Below are positions 8,796-15,082 of a DNA stretch of 18,170 nt, piece after piece. A model generated the notes under the pieces. It was given only the letters and a program-made list of their open reading frames with translations, ran no database searches and was not told the origin of the DNA. The first letter of the stretch is position 1, and each line of letters starts with the position of its first letter. Origin of the DNA: Bacteroidales bacterium (GTDB lineage Bacteria > Bacteroidota > Bacteroidia > Bacteroidales > UBA1715). The position numbers were made by a program, and so were the translations under genes. The stretch lies in contig JAFZTG010000175.1 in the NCBI GenBank assembly GCA_017618935.1, positions 1-18,170 on the forward strand. The letters run 5' to 3'.

Positions 8796-9248
8796 TTAAA
8801 ATCTTCGTTTTGCCCTGTCCATATCGCGTTTTGCATCGCGTTCCTTCATATCTTCGCGTTTGTCGAACTGTTTCTTACCACGGGCAAGGGCAATGTCAAC
8901 TTTTGCCCAACCGCGAGGTGTGAGGTACATACTGAGTACGATAATGGTAATTCCTTTATCTTTCAGTTTTTCTTCCATTTTGTTGAGTTCACGACGATTG
9001 AGCAGCAGTTTTCGTTCGCGATCGGGGACGTGGTTGCTGTAACTGCCAAAGGAATATTCCGAAATGTGCATTCCTTTGCACCAAAGTTCGTTTTTGTTGA
9101 AGTAACAATACGCTTCAGTCACATTAGCCTTACCGTCCCGAATGGATTTTATCTCCGTTCCTGTAAGGATAATGCCGGCAGTGTAAGTTTGAATCGTCTC
9201 GTAATCAAACGATGCCTTTTTATTCTTTATGTAAATGTTCTTCTCCAA
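8796..9248 (-). CDS. smpB: SsrA-binding protein SmpB
   Basis: SmpB is the 150-residue partner of tmRNA in trans-translation. It binds the tRNA-like domain of SsrA and places it in the A site of stalled ribosomes. The characteristic blocks are [21 protein letters not shown] (residues 22-42), [53 protein letters not shown] and a basic C-terminal tail ending RAKRRF. That tail enters the mRNA path in known SmpB proteins. The start is a TTG: no ATG or GTG precedes the conserved [11 protein letters not shown] region, and a stop lies four codons upstream. The start sits 16 nt after the terminator of rho. Its own promoter is not evident, so it may rely on read-through. No ssrA gene is visible in the window. 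Confidence 0.97.
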   Translation of the reverse strand: MEKNIYIKNKKASFDYETIQTYTAGIILTGTEIKSIRDGKANVTEAYCYFNKNELWCKGMHISEYSFGSYSNHVPDRERKLLLNRRELNKMEEKLKDKGITIIVLSMYLTPRGWAKVDIALARGKKQFDKREDMKERDAKRDMDRAKRRF

Positions 9249-9263
9249 ATCTAATAACTATTA

Positions 9264-9300
9264 AGAAAAAAGACTGCCAAATAATTCTTGGACAGTCTTT
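9264..9300 (-). terminator. Intrinsic terminator downstream of rho
   Basis: In the minus-strand transcript AAGACTG (9299-9293) pairs with CAGTCTT (9276-9270), with four more pairs (CCAA/TTGG) inside beyond a one-base bulge. A run of five T (9270-9266) follows, then CTT. It begins about 20 nt after the rho stop codon and ends 16 nt before the smpB start, so it should reduce read-through from rho into smpB. Confidence 0.85.
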
Positions 9301-9319
9301 ATATTATAACGAACAGATG

Positions 9320-10780
9320 TTATTTTCCCATCGATAGTAAAAATTCGTCGTTGTCTTTCGTCAAAGGCATTTGTTGGCTGAGGAATTCCATTGCTTCCAC
9401 AGCTGTCATATCAGACAAGAATTTACGCAAAACCCAACATTTGTTCAGGCGTAGTTTGTCAACTAACAAATCATCGCGACGTGTGCTTGAAAGATTAACG
9501 TCAACAGCAGGGTAGATACGTTTGTTCGCAATTTTTCTATCCAATTGCAATTCCATATTTCCCGTACCCTTGAATTCTTCAAAAATCACGTCGTCCATCT
9601 TTGAACCAGTTTCCGTCAATGCAGTTGCAATGATTGTCAAAGAACCGCCACCTTCAATGTTTCTGGCTGCTCCGAAGAAACGTTTTGGTTTATGCAGTGC
9701 ATTTGCATCAACACCACCGGAAAGGATTTTTCCTGACGCTGGCTGAGCCATATTGAATGCTCGAGCCAAACGGGTGATGGAATCCAAAAGGATACATACG
9801 TCGTGACCACATTCAACCAAACGTTTTGCTTTTTCAAGCACGATATTTGCGATTTTTACGTGACGGTCTGACGGTTCGTCGAATGTAGAAGAAATTACCT
9901 CGGCACGAACGCTTCGTTTCATGTCGGTAACTTCCTCTGGACGTTCGTCAATCAACAAAATCAACAAATAAACCTCAGGATGATTGTCGGCAATGGCGTT
10001 GGCAATGTTTTTCAATAATGTTGTCTTACCTGTTTTAGGTTGGGCAACAATCAAACCACGTTGACCTTTACCGATAGGGGTGAATAGGTCTATAATTCTG
10101 GTTGACAAGTCGTTATGGCCATTTCCCGTAAGATTGAATTTCTCATCTGGGAATAATGGCGTAAGGTGGTCGAAATGAACGCGGTCGCGAACTTCTTCGG
10201 GAGTTCTTCCGTTGATTTTTTCAACACGAACAAGAGGGAAATATTTTTCTCCTTCTTTTGGCGGACGAATCGGACCTTCAACTGTGTCACCTGTTTTTAA
10301 GCCAAATAGTTTGATTTGCGATTGGCTCACATAAATATCATCGGGTGAATTGAGATAGTTGTAATCGCTTGATTTCAAATATCCGTGACCATCTTGCATT
10401 ATTTCAAGAACGCCACATCCCGTAATTATTCCGTCAAATTCGTGTGTTTTTGGTTGTGCTTGCGGTTGTGGAGTGTTGTTGTTCTCTGTTTTTTCAGTGG
10501 CTTTCTCAACAACTTCGGTGGTTATATTTTCTTCTTTGATTGATTCGGAAGAAACAGATGCTGTCGTATTTAATTCTAATTGAACAGGTTCTGGCATTTG
10601 TTTTTGTATTCTTGGTCTTCTGCCTCTTTTCGCAACTGAATCTTGGCTTTCTTCTATAGCGACGGGTTCAGTCTCGATTTGTTTTTTTGCTGTTCTGGGT
10701 CTTTTTGCTTTTTTGACACCTTGTTCTTGATTTTCGCCCATAGGCATTTTTTCGGTTTCGTTTAGGTTTTCCGATTCCAT
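9320..10780 (-). CDS. rho: Transcription termination factor Rho, with N-terminal disordered segment
   Basis: Rho is a hexameric RNA-dependent ATPase/translocase that ends transcription. This copy is 486 residues. The cold-shock-type RNA-binding domain runs from about 116 to 190 ([15 protein letters not shown], then [19 protein letters not shown]). The motor holds Walker A (QPKTGKTT, 247-254), the catalytic segment [12 protein letters not shown] (276-287), Walker B (CILLDSITR, 329-337), the [11 protein letters not shown] region and STRRDD (432-437). Residues 1-112 are low complexity, rich in K, E, P, T and Q, with two related basic blocks: [12 protein letters not shown] (23-34) and [12 protein letters not shown] (50-61). 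The helical Rho_N subdomain that normally opens the protein (as in Bacteroides Rho) is absent, and a TAA immediately before the ATG excludes an upstream extension. An intrinsic terminator follows the gene. Confidence 0.97.
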   Translation of the reverse strand: MESENLNETEKMPMGENQEQGVKKAKRPRTAKKQIETEPVAIEESQDSVAKRGRRPRIQKQMPEPVQLELNTTASVSSESIKEENITTEVVEKATEKTENNNTPQPQAQPKTHEFDGIITGCGVLEIMQDGHGYLKSSDYNYLNSPDDIYVSQSQIKLFGLKTGDTVEGPIRPPKEGEKYFPLVRVEKINGRTPEEVRDRVHFDHLTPLFPDEKFNLTGNGHNDLSTRIIDLFTPIGKGQRGLIVAQPKTGKTTLLKNIANAIADNHPEVYLLILLIDERPEEVTDMKRSVRAEVISSTFDEPSDRHVKIANIVLEKAKRLVECGHDVCILLDSITRLARAFNMAQPASGKILSGGVDANALHKPKRFFGAARNIEGGGSLTIIATALTETGSKMDDVIFEEFKGTGNMELQLDRKIANKRIYPAVDVNLSSTRRDDLLVDKLRLNKCWVLRKFLSDMTAVEAMEFLSQQMPLTKDNDEFLLSMGK

Positions 10781-10806
10781 TTAGTTAAAAATTAAATTAA
10801 TGATTA

Positions 10807-10826
10807 TATAATGTGTACGCATTATA
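10807..10826. promoter_or_regulatory. 20-bp inverted repeat upstream of rho (possible operator)
   Basis: The plus strand reads TATAATG-t-GTAC-g-CATTATA: nine of ten base pairs are symmetric about the centre at 10816/10817. It lies 27-46 nt upstream of the rho ATG, in an AT-rich region where a promoter is expected. The size and symmetry suit a dimeric repressor, but AT-rich palindromes occur by chance and no protein is implicated. Confidence 0.35.
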
Positions 10827-10928
10827 ATTGACAAAAGATTTTATTTTTTTGTAGTTTTCAAAACGTTAGGATTTGGTTTAGCTATGTCTTCAAAACCGTT
10901 GCAATAATACGGAGTTTTGGCGAATTAC

Positions 10929-10963
10929 AAGCGTTTTTGAAGAAAAAAAATCTCCAAACGCTT
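10929..10963 (-). terminator. Stem-loop at the 3' end of the PorE-like gene
   Basis: AAGCGTTT (10929-10936) and AAACGCTT (10956-10963) form a perfect eight-pair stem with a 19-nt loop that overlaps the stop codon of the OmpA-type gene. In the minus-strand transcript no T-run follows the hairpin. On the plus strand the hairpin is followed by ATTTTTTT, although no plus-strand gene ends here. It may protect the mRNA 3' end or be a weak terminator. Confidence 0.4.
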
Positions 10964-12893
10964 ATTTTTTTGTGATAATCAACTCGGTTCTCCGATTTTT
11001 TGCCCGATTTTCGGGACTATCATTGGGCGCACACGGTTTTGTACTTCCATAGCCTTTCCACGTGATTCTGTCTGCCTGAATGCCATAGATTCGTATGATT
11101 TCGTCGGCAATGAACTTCGCGCGGTTTTCCGAAAGTTTTTGGTTATATGCCGAATTACCCACATTGTCGGTATGACCGGCGATTTCTATATGTACCGTCG
11201 GATTTTGTTTCAGGAAACGGCCGATTGCATCCAATTCTGGTTCGGACTCTTTTTTGTAATTGGTCTTGTCGGTGTCGAAAAACAGGTTTTTCAAGACAAC
11301 GTAATTTCCGACGATGATTTTTTGCAATGGAATGTCAACTTTCTCGGCTCCTTTGAACGTTGCCAACGAAACCGTTTCGGAATAAAACAGATAATCTGGT
11401 CGTTCTACCGAGAGTGCGTATTCATGTCCTTCAATAAACGGCACGATGCATTCTCCCGTAAATTGGTCGGAATTGTTGATGAATACTTTATCGTTAGTCG
11501 CAATGTCCGACAAGATGACTTTTGCCCCAAGTCTTAATTTTGTATCATTGTCAAAAACAATACATTGCACGTAGGTTACAGGATTTGGTTTTACCTTGAA
11601 TGTCTCGTCAATGGTAAACTCGTAGATGTCGAATCCGCCAAGTCCGCCATATCGGTTTGATGCAAAATATCCTTTCGTACCTTCGGCGTTGATAATCAGA
11701 TGTGCCTCGTCGTCGTTCGTGTTGATGGGGTATCCTAAATTTTCGGGTGTTGCCCACGTTGTTTTGTCGATTTTCTTCGTGCCGAAAATGTCTTTTTTAC
11801 CCATTCCAGGACGGCCGTCGGTTGCATAATATAACGTAGTGCCGTCGGCGTGGATGTATGGCGACTCGTCGTCATACTTTGTGTTGATTTCTGGGCCTAA
11901 ATTTTGTGGCGTTGACCATTGTCCGTTTGCTTGAAGTTGAGAGACGTAGATATCTTTCTTTCCTTGACCGTTTGGTCGGTTTGATGCGAAATACAGCGTG
12001 CGACCGTCAGCCGAGCACGATGGCTGCGATTCCCAATACTTGCTATTGATTGGTGCTCCGAGGTTGATGGGTTTTGTCCACGTGTTGTTGAATTTTTTCG
12101 TCATATAAATATCGCATGAACCCATACCGTTGGGTGCTCCGCAAATAGTGAAAAACATTGTTTTTCCATCTGCCGTGATTGACTGCGCACCTTCGTTTGA
12201 CGTGGTGTTGATGGCAGAGAGGGGAATGCTCTTAGCCCATTTGTCAGCCGTTTTTTGTGCAGAAAATAAATCTTCCTGTTTTACGCGAGGATTTGCCGTA
12301 GGAAGGTTTGTCGTGAAAATGAGCGTATTGTCGTCAACGGTGATTGACGGATGATAGTCATCATATTGCGTATTGATGTTTGCTCCCATATTTTTAGGAT
12401 CAAAATTGATGGGATTTTTCTGTATTTCCAACGCTGTTGTCGTTTTGAGATACAAGTCATCGAAATTCATCTGTTCAATCTTGGAAAGTGTTGAAGATGA
12501 GTGCATTTCCTCTGCTCGCTTGAAATGTTGCAGTTGTGCGAATGCTTCGCTATACATACCTAAATTATATTCTTCGTATGCCAATTTGTAGCGTGACCAT
12601 AGGTGAGCGCCACCACACTTGTCAACACATTCTTTGAGCGTGTTCAGCATCTGTGTCGTGTCTTTTTTTTGCGTATATACACCAGCTAAAAGGTAGTATG
12701 CCTCGACAAAATATTGGTCGTTTTTCAATGCGGTGCGAAGATTTTCCTCGGCCTTGTCGTAATACAATAATTGATAATTTTGCAAACCAAGTTCGTAGGC
12801 GGCAATGGCTTTTTTATTCTTTGAGGAATATTCTTGGGCGAATATCTGCAAGGAAAGAAAAAGCAATGCCAATATGTATGCTATTTTTTTCAT
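10962..12893 (-). CDS. TPR-PD40-OmpA envelope protein (PorE-like)
   Basis: This 643-residue exported protein starts with a signal peptide (MKKIAYILALLFLSLQIFAQ). The ATG at 12893 is preferred over a TTG two codons earlier. Residues 25-130 carry TPR-like helices (NYQLLYYDKAEENLRTAL, VEAYYLLAGVY). About five PD40/beta-propeller repeats follow near 175-420, each with a core such as DGRTLYFASNRPNGQGKKDIY. A small beta-sandwich domain comes next (about 425-510), and the C-terminus is OmpA-type (520-643) with AGHTDNVGNSAYNQKLSENRAK and NRRTELII, whose Asp and Arg bind peptidoglycan. The order matches PorE, a type IX secretion component of Porphyromonas that tethers the machinery to peptidoglycan. 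However, similar OmpA proteins are numerous in this phylum and there is no lipobox here, so the T9SS role is inference. The gene is monocistronic or follows pyrI by 92 bp. Confidence 0.9.
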   Translation of the reverse strand: MKKIAYILALLFLSLQIFAQEYSSKNKKAIAAYELGLQNYQLLYYDKAEENLRTALKNDQYFVEAYYLLAGVYTQKKDTTQMLNTLKECVDKCGGAHLWSRYKLAYEEYNLGMYSEAFAQLQHFKRAEEMHSSSTLSKIEQMNFDDLYLKTTTALEIQKNPINFDPKNMGANINTQYDDYHPSITVDDNTLIFTTNLPTANPRVKQEDLFSAQKTADKWAKSIPLSAINTTSNEGAQSITADGKTMFFTICGAPNGMGSCDIYMTKKFNNTWTKPINLGAPINSKYWESQPSCSADGRTLYFASNRPNGQGKKDIYVSQLQANGQWSTPQNLGPEINTKYDDESPYIHADGTTLYYATDGRPGMGKKDIFGTKKIDKTTWATPENLGYPINTNDDEAHLIINAEGTKGYFASNRYGGLGGFDIYEFTIDETFKVKPNPVTYVQCIVFDNDTKLRLGAKVILSDIATNDKVFINNSDQFTGECIVPFIEGHEYALSVERPDYLFYSETVSLATFKGAEKVDIPLQKIIVGNYVVLKNLFFDTDKTNYKKESEPELDAIGRFLKQNPTVHIEIAGHTDNVGNSAYNQKLSENRAKFIADEIIRIYGIQADRITWKGYGSTKPCAPNDSPENRAKNRRTELIITKK

Positions 12894-12931
12894 AATCAAT
12901 GTATTAAGAACTTTTACCTTTGACTCTTCGT

Positions 12932-12951
12932 GATTTTGTTAGTACAAAATC
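12932..12951. promoter_or_regulatory. Inverted repeat between pyrI and the PorE-like gene
   Basis: GATTTTGT-TAGT-ACAAAATC is a perfect pair of eight-base arms around a four-base spacer, 39-58 nt upstream of the ATG at 12893 and 35 nt after the pyrI stop. Neither strand has an adjacent T-run, so it is not a standard terminator. It could be an operator of the downstream gene or an mRNA 3'-end hairpin of pyrBI. Confidence 0.35.
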
Positions 12952-12985
12952 TTTGCCACAGTGCCTAAACCGTCAATGTATCAAG

Positions 12986-13450
12986 TTATATGAAGTTAAA
13001 ATGCTCAAAATCAGTATTTTTCTCACAATATTCACATTTTAGGATAACAGGTTTTTTGCCTATAACGGAATATTTTGGTGTAATATTTTGGTGATTAGTG
13101 ACACATTTGGGATTGAAGCATTTTGTGATTCCTTGAATTTTATCGGGACAGGTCAGCACCATTTTCTCAACCACCTGATAGTCCTTGATAATGCTCAATT
13201 TCGCTTCTGGCGCAAGAATGGCGATTTTGTTGATGTCGTCTTGCTCAAAAAATTTGTCGGCAATTTTTATGATTGCCTTGCTTCCAAGTTTCTTGCTTTC
13301 GAGGTTTAACCCGAAAGTGATTTGAGTATCGATATTTTCAAGTTTCAGGATAGAAATAACCTTGAAGAGGTTCTTACTTGGAATGTGGTCGATTACGGTG
13401 CCGTTTTTTATGGCACTCACCACCATTTGTTTACCTTGAATGTTTCCCAT
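12986..13450 (-). CDS. pyrI: Aspartate carbamoyltransferase regulatory subunit PyrI
   Basis: PyrI is the regulatory chain of aspartate transcarbamoylase. It binds nucleotides at its N-terminal domain and contacts PyrB through a zinc domain. The protein is 154 residues, the family's usual size. The N-terminal block IKNGTVIDHIPS (14-25) is the allosteric nucleotide-site signature, and GLNLESKKLGSKAIIKIADKFF (47-68) is well conserved. Zinc ligands are C111, C116, C139 and C142 in the usual CX4C...CX2C arrangement, so assembly with PyrB should be intact. The ATG lies four bases after the pyrB stop, giving an operon with translational coupling. Confidence 0.97.
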   Translation of the reverse strand: MGNIQGKQMVVSAIKNGTVIDHIPSKNLFKVISILKLENIDTQITFGLNLESKKLGSKAIIKIADKFFEQDDINKIAILAPEAKLSIIKDYQVVEKMVLTCPDKIQGITKCFNPKCVTNHQNITPKYSVIGKKPVILKCEYCEKNTDFEHFNFI

Positions 13451-13454
13451 ATTC

Positions 13455-14369
13455 TTACACGTTAAGGTTCAATAAGTAACTTATGATTGCTTGTCGGGTG
13501 AAGACACCGTTGCGAGCTTGGTCGAAATAATATGCCTTGGAATTTATATCCACATCTTGGTTGATTTCGTTTACACGAGGAAGCGGATGCAAAATCTTCA
13601 TATTTGGTTTCGTATTCGTAAGCATATCATTTTTAAGGATATACAAGTTTTTCGTTTTTTCGTATTCCATCAGGTCGGAAAAACGTTCTTTCTGCACGCG
13701 AGTCATATACACGATATCCACTTCGTTCAGAACCGACTGCATATCAGTATGTTCGTAGAACGTGATGTTGTTGTCCTTCAAAATGTTCTTGTATTCCACA
13801 GGAAGTGCCAACTCAGGAGGAGCGACCAAATGGAATGTCGGGTTGAAGTATTTCATTGCCATAATCAGCGAATGCACCGTCCGTCCATATTTCAAGTCAC
13901 CGATAAGTGCAATCGAAAGGTTGTTGAGCGAACCTTGCGTTTTTGAGATGGAATACATATCGAGCAAGGTTTGCGTAGGGTGTTGGTTTGCCCCGTCGCC
14001 AGCGTTTATGATGGGAACATTGGCAACCTCGCTTGCAAATTTTGCGGCACCTTCGAGCGGATGACGCATTACAATCAAATCGCAATAGTTGGAAATGATT
14101 TTAATGGTATCGTGCAACGATTCGCCTTTGGTGGAACTTGTTGTTTCAATGTCGGAAAAACCGATGACGCGACCACCGAGACGGTTTATTGCACTTTCGA
14201 AACTCAGTCGGGTACGGGTAGATGGCTCGAAAAACAACGAGGCGATGACGTGACCGTTTAACAGATTTTTGTAACTGTTTGCTTCGAATTTTGCTGCAAG
14301 TTCCAATATTTTCAGATATTCTTCGGGGTCGAAGTCGCTGATGGAAACTAAACTTTTAATCTTGCTCAT
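13455..14369 (-). CDS. pyrB: Aspartate carbamoyltransferase catalytic subunit PyrB
   Basis: PyrB condenses carbamoyl phosphate with aspartate in the second step of pyrimidine synthesis. The protein is 304 residues with all expected motifs: [12 protein letters not shown] (carbamoyl-phosphate site, STRTR 50-54), the loop Lys in STKGES (K81), RHPLEGAA (102-109), [14 protein letters not shown] (HPTQ 130-133), YGRTVHSL and LHPLPRV (260-266). I chose the ATG at 14369 ([11 protein letters not shown]). The longer reading from 14399 starts inside the upstream terminator hairpin and adds residues not typical of the family. A strong terminator hairpin ends only 12 nt before this ATG, so expression depends either on transcription passing it or on a promoter overlapping it. 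Confidence 0.98.
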   Translation of the reverse strand: MSKIKSLVSISDFDPEEYLKILELAAKFEANSYKNLLNGHVIASLFFEPSTRTRLSFESAINRLGGRVIGFSDIETTSSTKGESLHDTIKIISNYCDLIVMRHPLEGAAKFASEVANVPIINAGDGANQHPTQTLLDMYSISKTQGSLNNLSIALIGDLKYGRTVHSLIMAMKYFNPTFHLVAPPELALPVEYKNILKDNNITFYEHTDMQSVLNEVDIVYMTRVQKERFSDLMEYEKTKNLYILKNDMLTNTKPNMKILHPLPRVNEINQDVDINSKAYYFDQARNGVFTRQAIISYLLNLNV

Positions 14370-14381
14370 AATATAATGTAT

Positions 14382-14411
14382 AAAAAAAGAGCTGGTCAAA
14401 ATAACCAGCTC
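14382..14411 (-). terminator. Perfect intrinsic terminator between DUF3276 and pyrB, possible attenuator
   Basis: In the minus-strand transcript GAGCTGGT (14411-14404) pairs perfectly with ACCAGCTC (14396-14389) around a seven-base loop, followed at once by seven T (14388-14382). The hairpin begins six nt after the DUF3276 stop codon and the T-run ends 12 nt before the pyrB ATG. A ribosome at the DUF3276 stop would cover part of the first arm. The distance to pyrB resembles the E. coli pyrBI attenuator. Confidence 0.88.
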
Positions 14412-14417
14412 AATAAA

Positions 14418-14723
14418 TTAAAAACCAAATTCTGAATCATCTTTGTGTGATTCGCTTCGAGGAACGAAGTTCGGATTTTCGGTGGCAACAAATTCAATTG
14501 CCTCGTTCATTCCTGCAACAAATTTCTCGAAATCTTCTTGATATAAGAAGATCTTGTGTTTTTCATACGTTGGCTTATCTTCGGTGTCGAAAACACGCTT
14601 ACTTTCAGTAATTGTCAAGAAATAATCGTTGTTTTTTGTCTTCTTCACATCGAAAAAATATGTTCTTTTACCAGCTTTTACTGGCTTTGAGAACACTTCC
14701 TCCTTGTCATTGTAATTATCCAT
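14418..14723 (-). CDS. DUF3276 (PUR-like DNA/RNA-binding) protein
   Basis: This 101-residue cytoplasmic protein matches DUF3276, the bacterial PUR-alpha-like single-domain family that includes Borrelia BpuR, which binds nucleic acid. The recognisable core is VFSKPVKAGKRTYFFDVKKTKNNDYFLTITESKR (about 10-43), then KHKIFLYQEDFEKFVAGMNEAIEFV (56-80) and an acidic, disordered C-terminal tail. A TAnnTTTG element lies 27 nt upstream. The gene precedes pyrBI on the same strand but is separated from it by a terminator. The function in this organism is not known. A role in pyrBI control is a positional inference only. Confidence 0.88.
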   Translation of the reverse strand: MDNYNDKEEVFSKPVKAGKRTYFFDVKKTKNNDYFLTITESKRVFDTEDKPTYEKHKIFLYQEDFEKFVAGMNEAIEFVATENPNFVPRSESHKDDSEFGF

Positions 14724-14749
14724 ATCTTTCTATTTTATCTTTCCAATTT

Positions 14750-14757
14750 CAAAAATA
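14750..14757 (-). promoter_or_regulatory. -7 promoter element for DUF3276
   Basis: The minus strand reads TATTTTTG, an exact match to the Bacteroidetes -7 consensus TAnnTTTG, 27 nt before the DUF3276 ATG. That predicts a leader of about 20 nt. No good -33 TTTG is seen upstream. The rest of 14724-14899 shows no gene. Confidence 0.45.
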
Positions 14758-14899
14758 GTTGTTTTACGGAATAATATAGACCTTTTGTGGCAAGAGTTAT
14801 TAACATATTAAAAACCGATGATTGATATTTTACTGAAAGAGTAAATGTAGGGTGTTCGAAAAAAAGTGATAAACAAGCAATGAAAGTATTTCTTTAAAT

Positions 14900-14933
14900 A
14901 AAAAAGGAAACCTTGCGATTTCCTTTTTTTTTA
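14900..14933 (-). terminator. Terminator of tRNA-Pro
   Basis: AAAAAGGAAA (14901-14910) and TTTCCTTTTT (14919-14928) form a perfect ten-pair stem around an eight-base loop. A-rich and T-rich flanks mean it can act on either strand. It starts within a few bases of the 3' end of the tRNA, so it most likely ends that transcript. Confidence 0.75.
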
Positions 14934-14936
14934 TTG

Positions 14937-15011
14937 TCGGGGCAACTGGATTCGAACCAGCGACCTCTTGCACCCCATACAAGCACTCATACCGGACTGA
15001 GCTATACCCCG
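14937..15011 (-). tRNA. tRNA-Pro (anticodon GGG)
   Basis: The 75-nt sequence folds into a full cloverleaf. The acceptor is CGGGGTA/TGCCCCG with the C1-G72 pair and A73 typical of bacterial tRNA-Pro. The D stem is GCTC/GAGT, the anticodon stem CTTGT/GCAAG with loop ATGGGGT (anticodon GGG, reading CCC and CCU), and the T arm GCTGG-TTCGAAT-CCAGT. CCA is not encoded (ACA follows). It is a single tRNA, divergent from the cyclase gene, with its own terminator. Confidence 0.96.
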
Positions 15012-15033
15012 AACGGCACAAAATTAGATATTT

Positions 15034-15065
15034 TTTGTGATTATCAAATACTTTTTGTATCTTTA
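15034..15065 (+). promoter_or_regulatory. Promoter of the cyclase operon
   Basis: A -33-like TTTG (15034-15037) is followed after 20 bases by TATCTTTA (15058-15065), a seven-of-eight match to TAnnTTTG. Transcription would begin near 15072, giving a leader of about 11 nt before the ATG at 15083. Both spacing and position fit Bacteroidetes promoters. Confidence 0.5.
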
Positions 15066-15082
15066 CTTGATAAACTGATGCG

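Noticed and set aside
9246..9253. Exact TAnnTTTG match (TAGATTTG) on the minus strand at the smpB start
   Set aside because: It overlaps the TTG start codon. Transcription from it would begin inside smpB, with no downstream in-frame start before conserved residues.
10929..10972. Plus-strand terminator (hairpin followed by ATTTTTTT)
   Set aside because: No plus-strand gene ends nearby. The T-run is simply the antisense of the Lys-Lys-stop codons of the OmpA-type gene.
14370..14399. Longer N-terminus for PyrB (start at 14399)
   Set aside because: These codons lie in the terminator hairpin and T-run. The family begins near [10 protein letters not shown].
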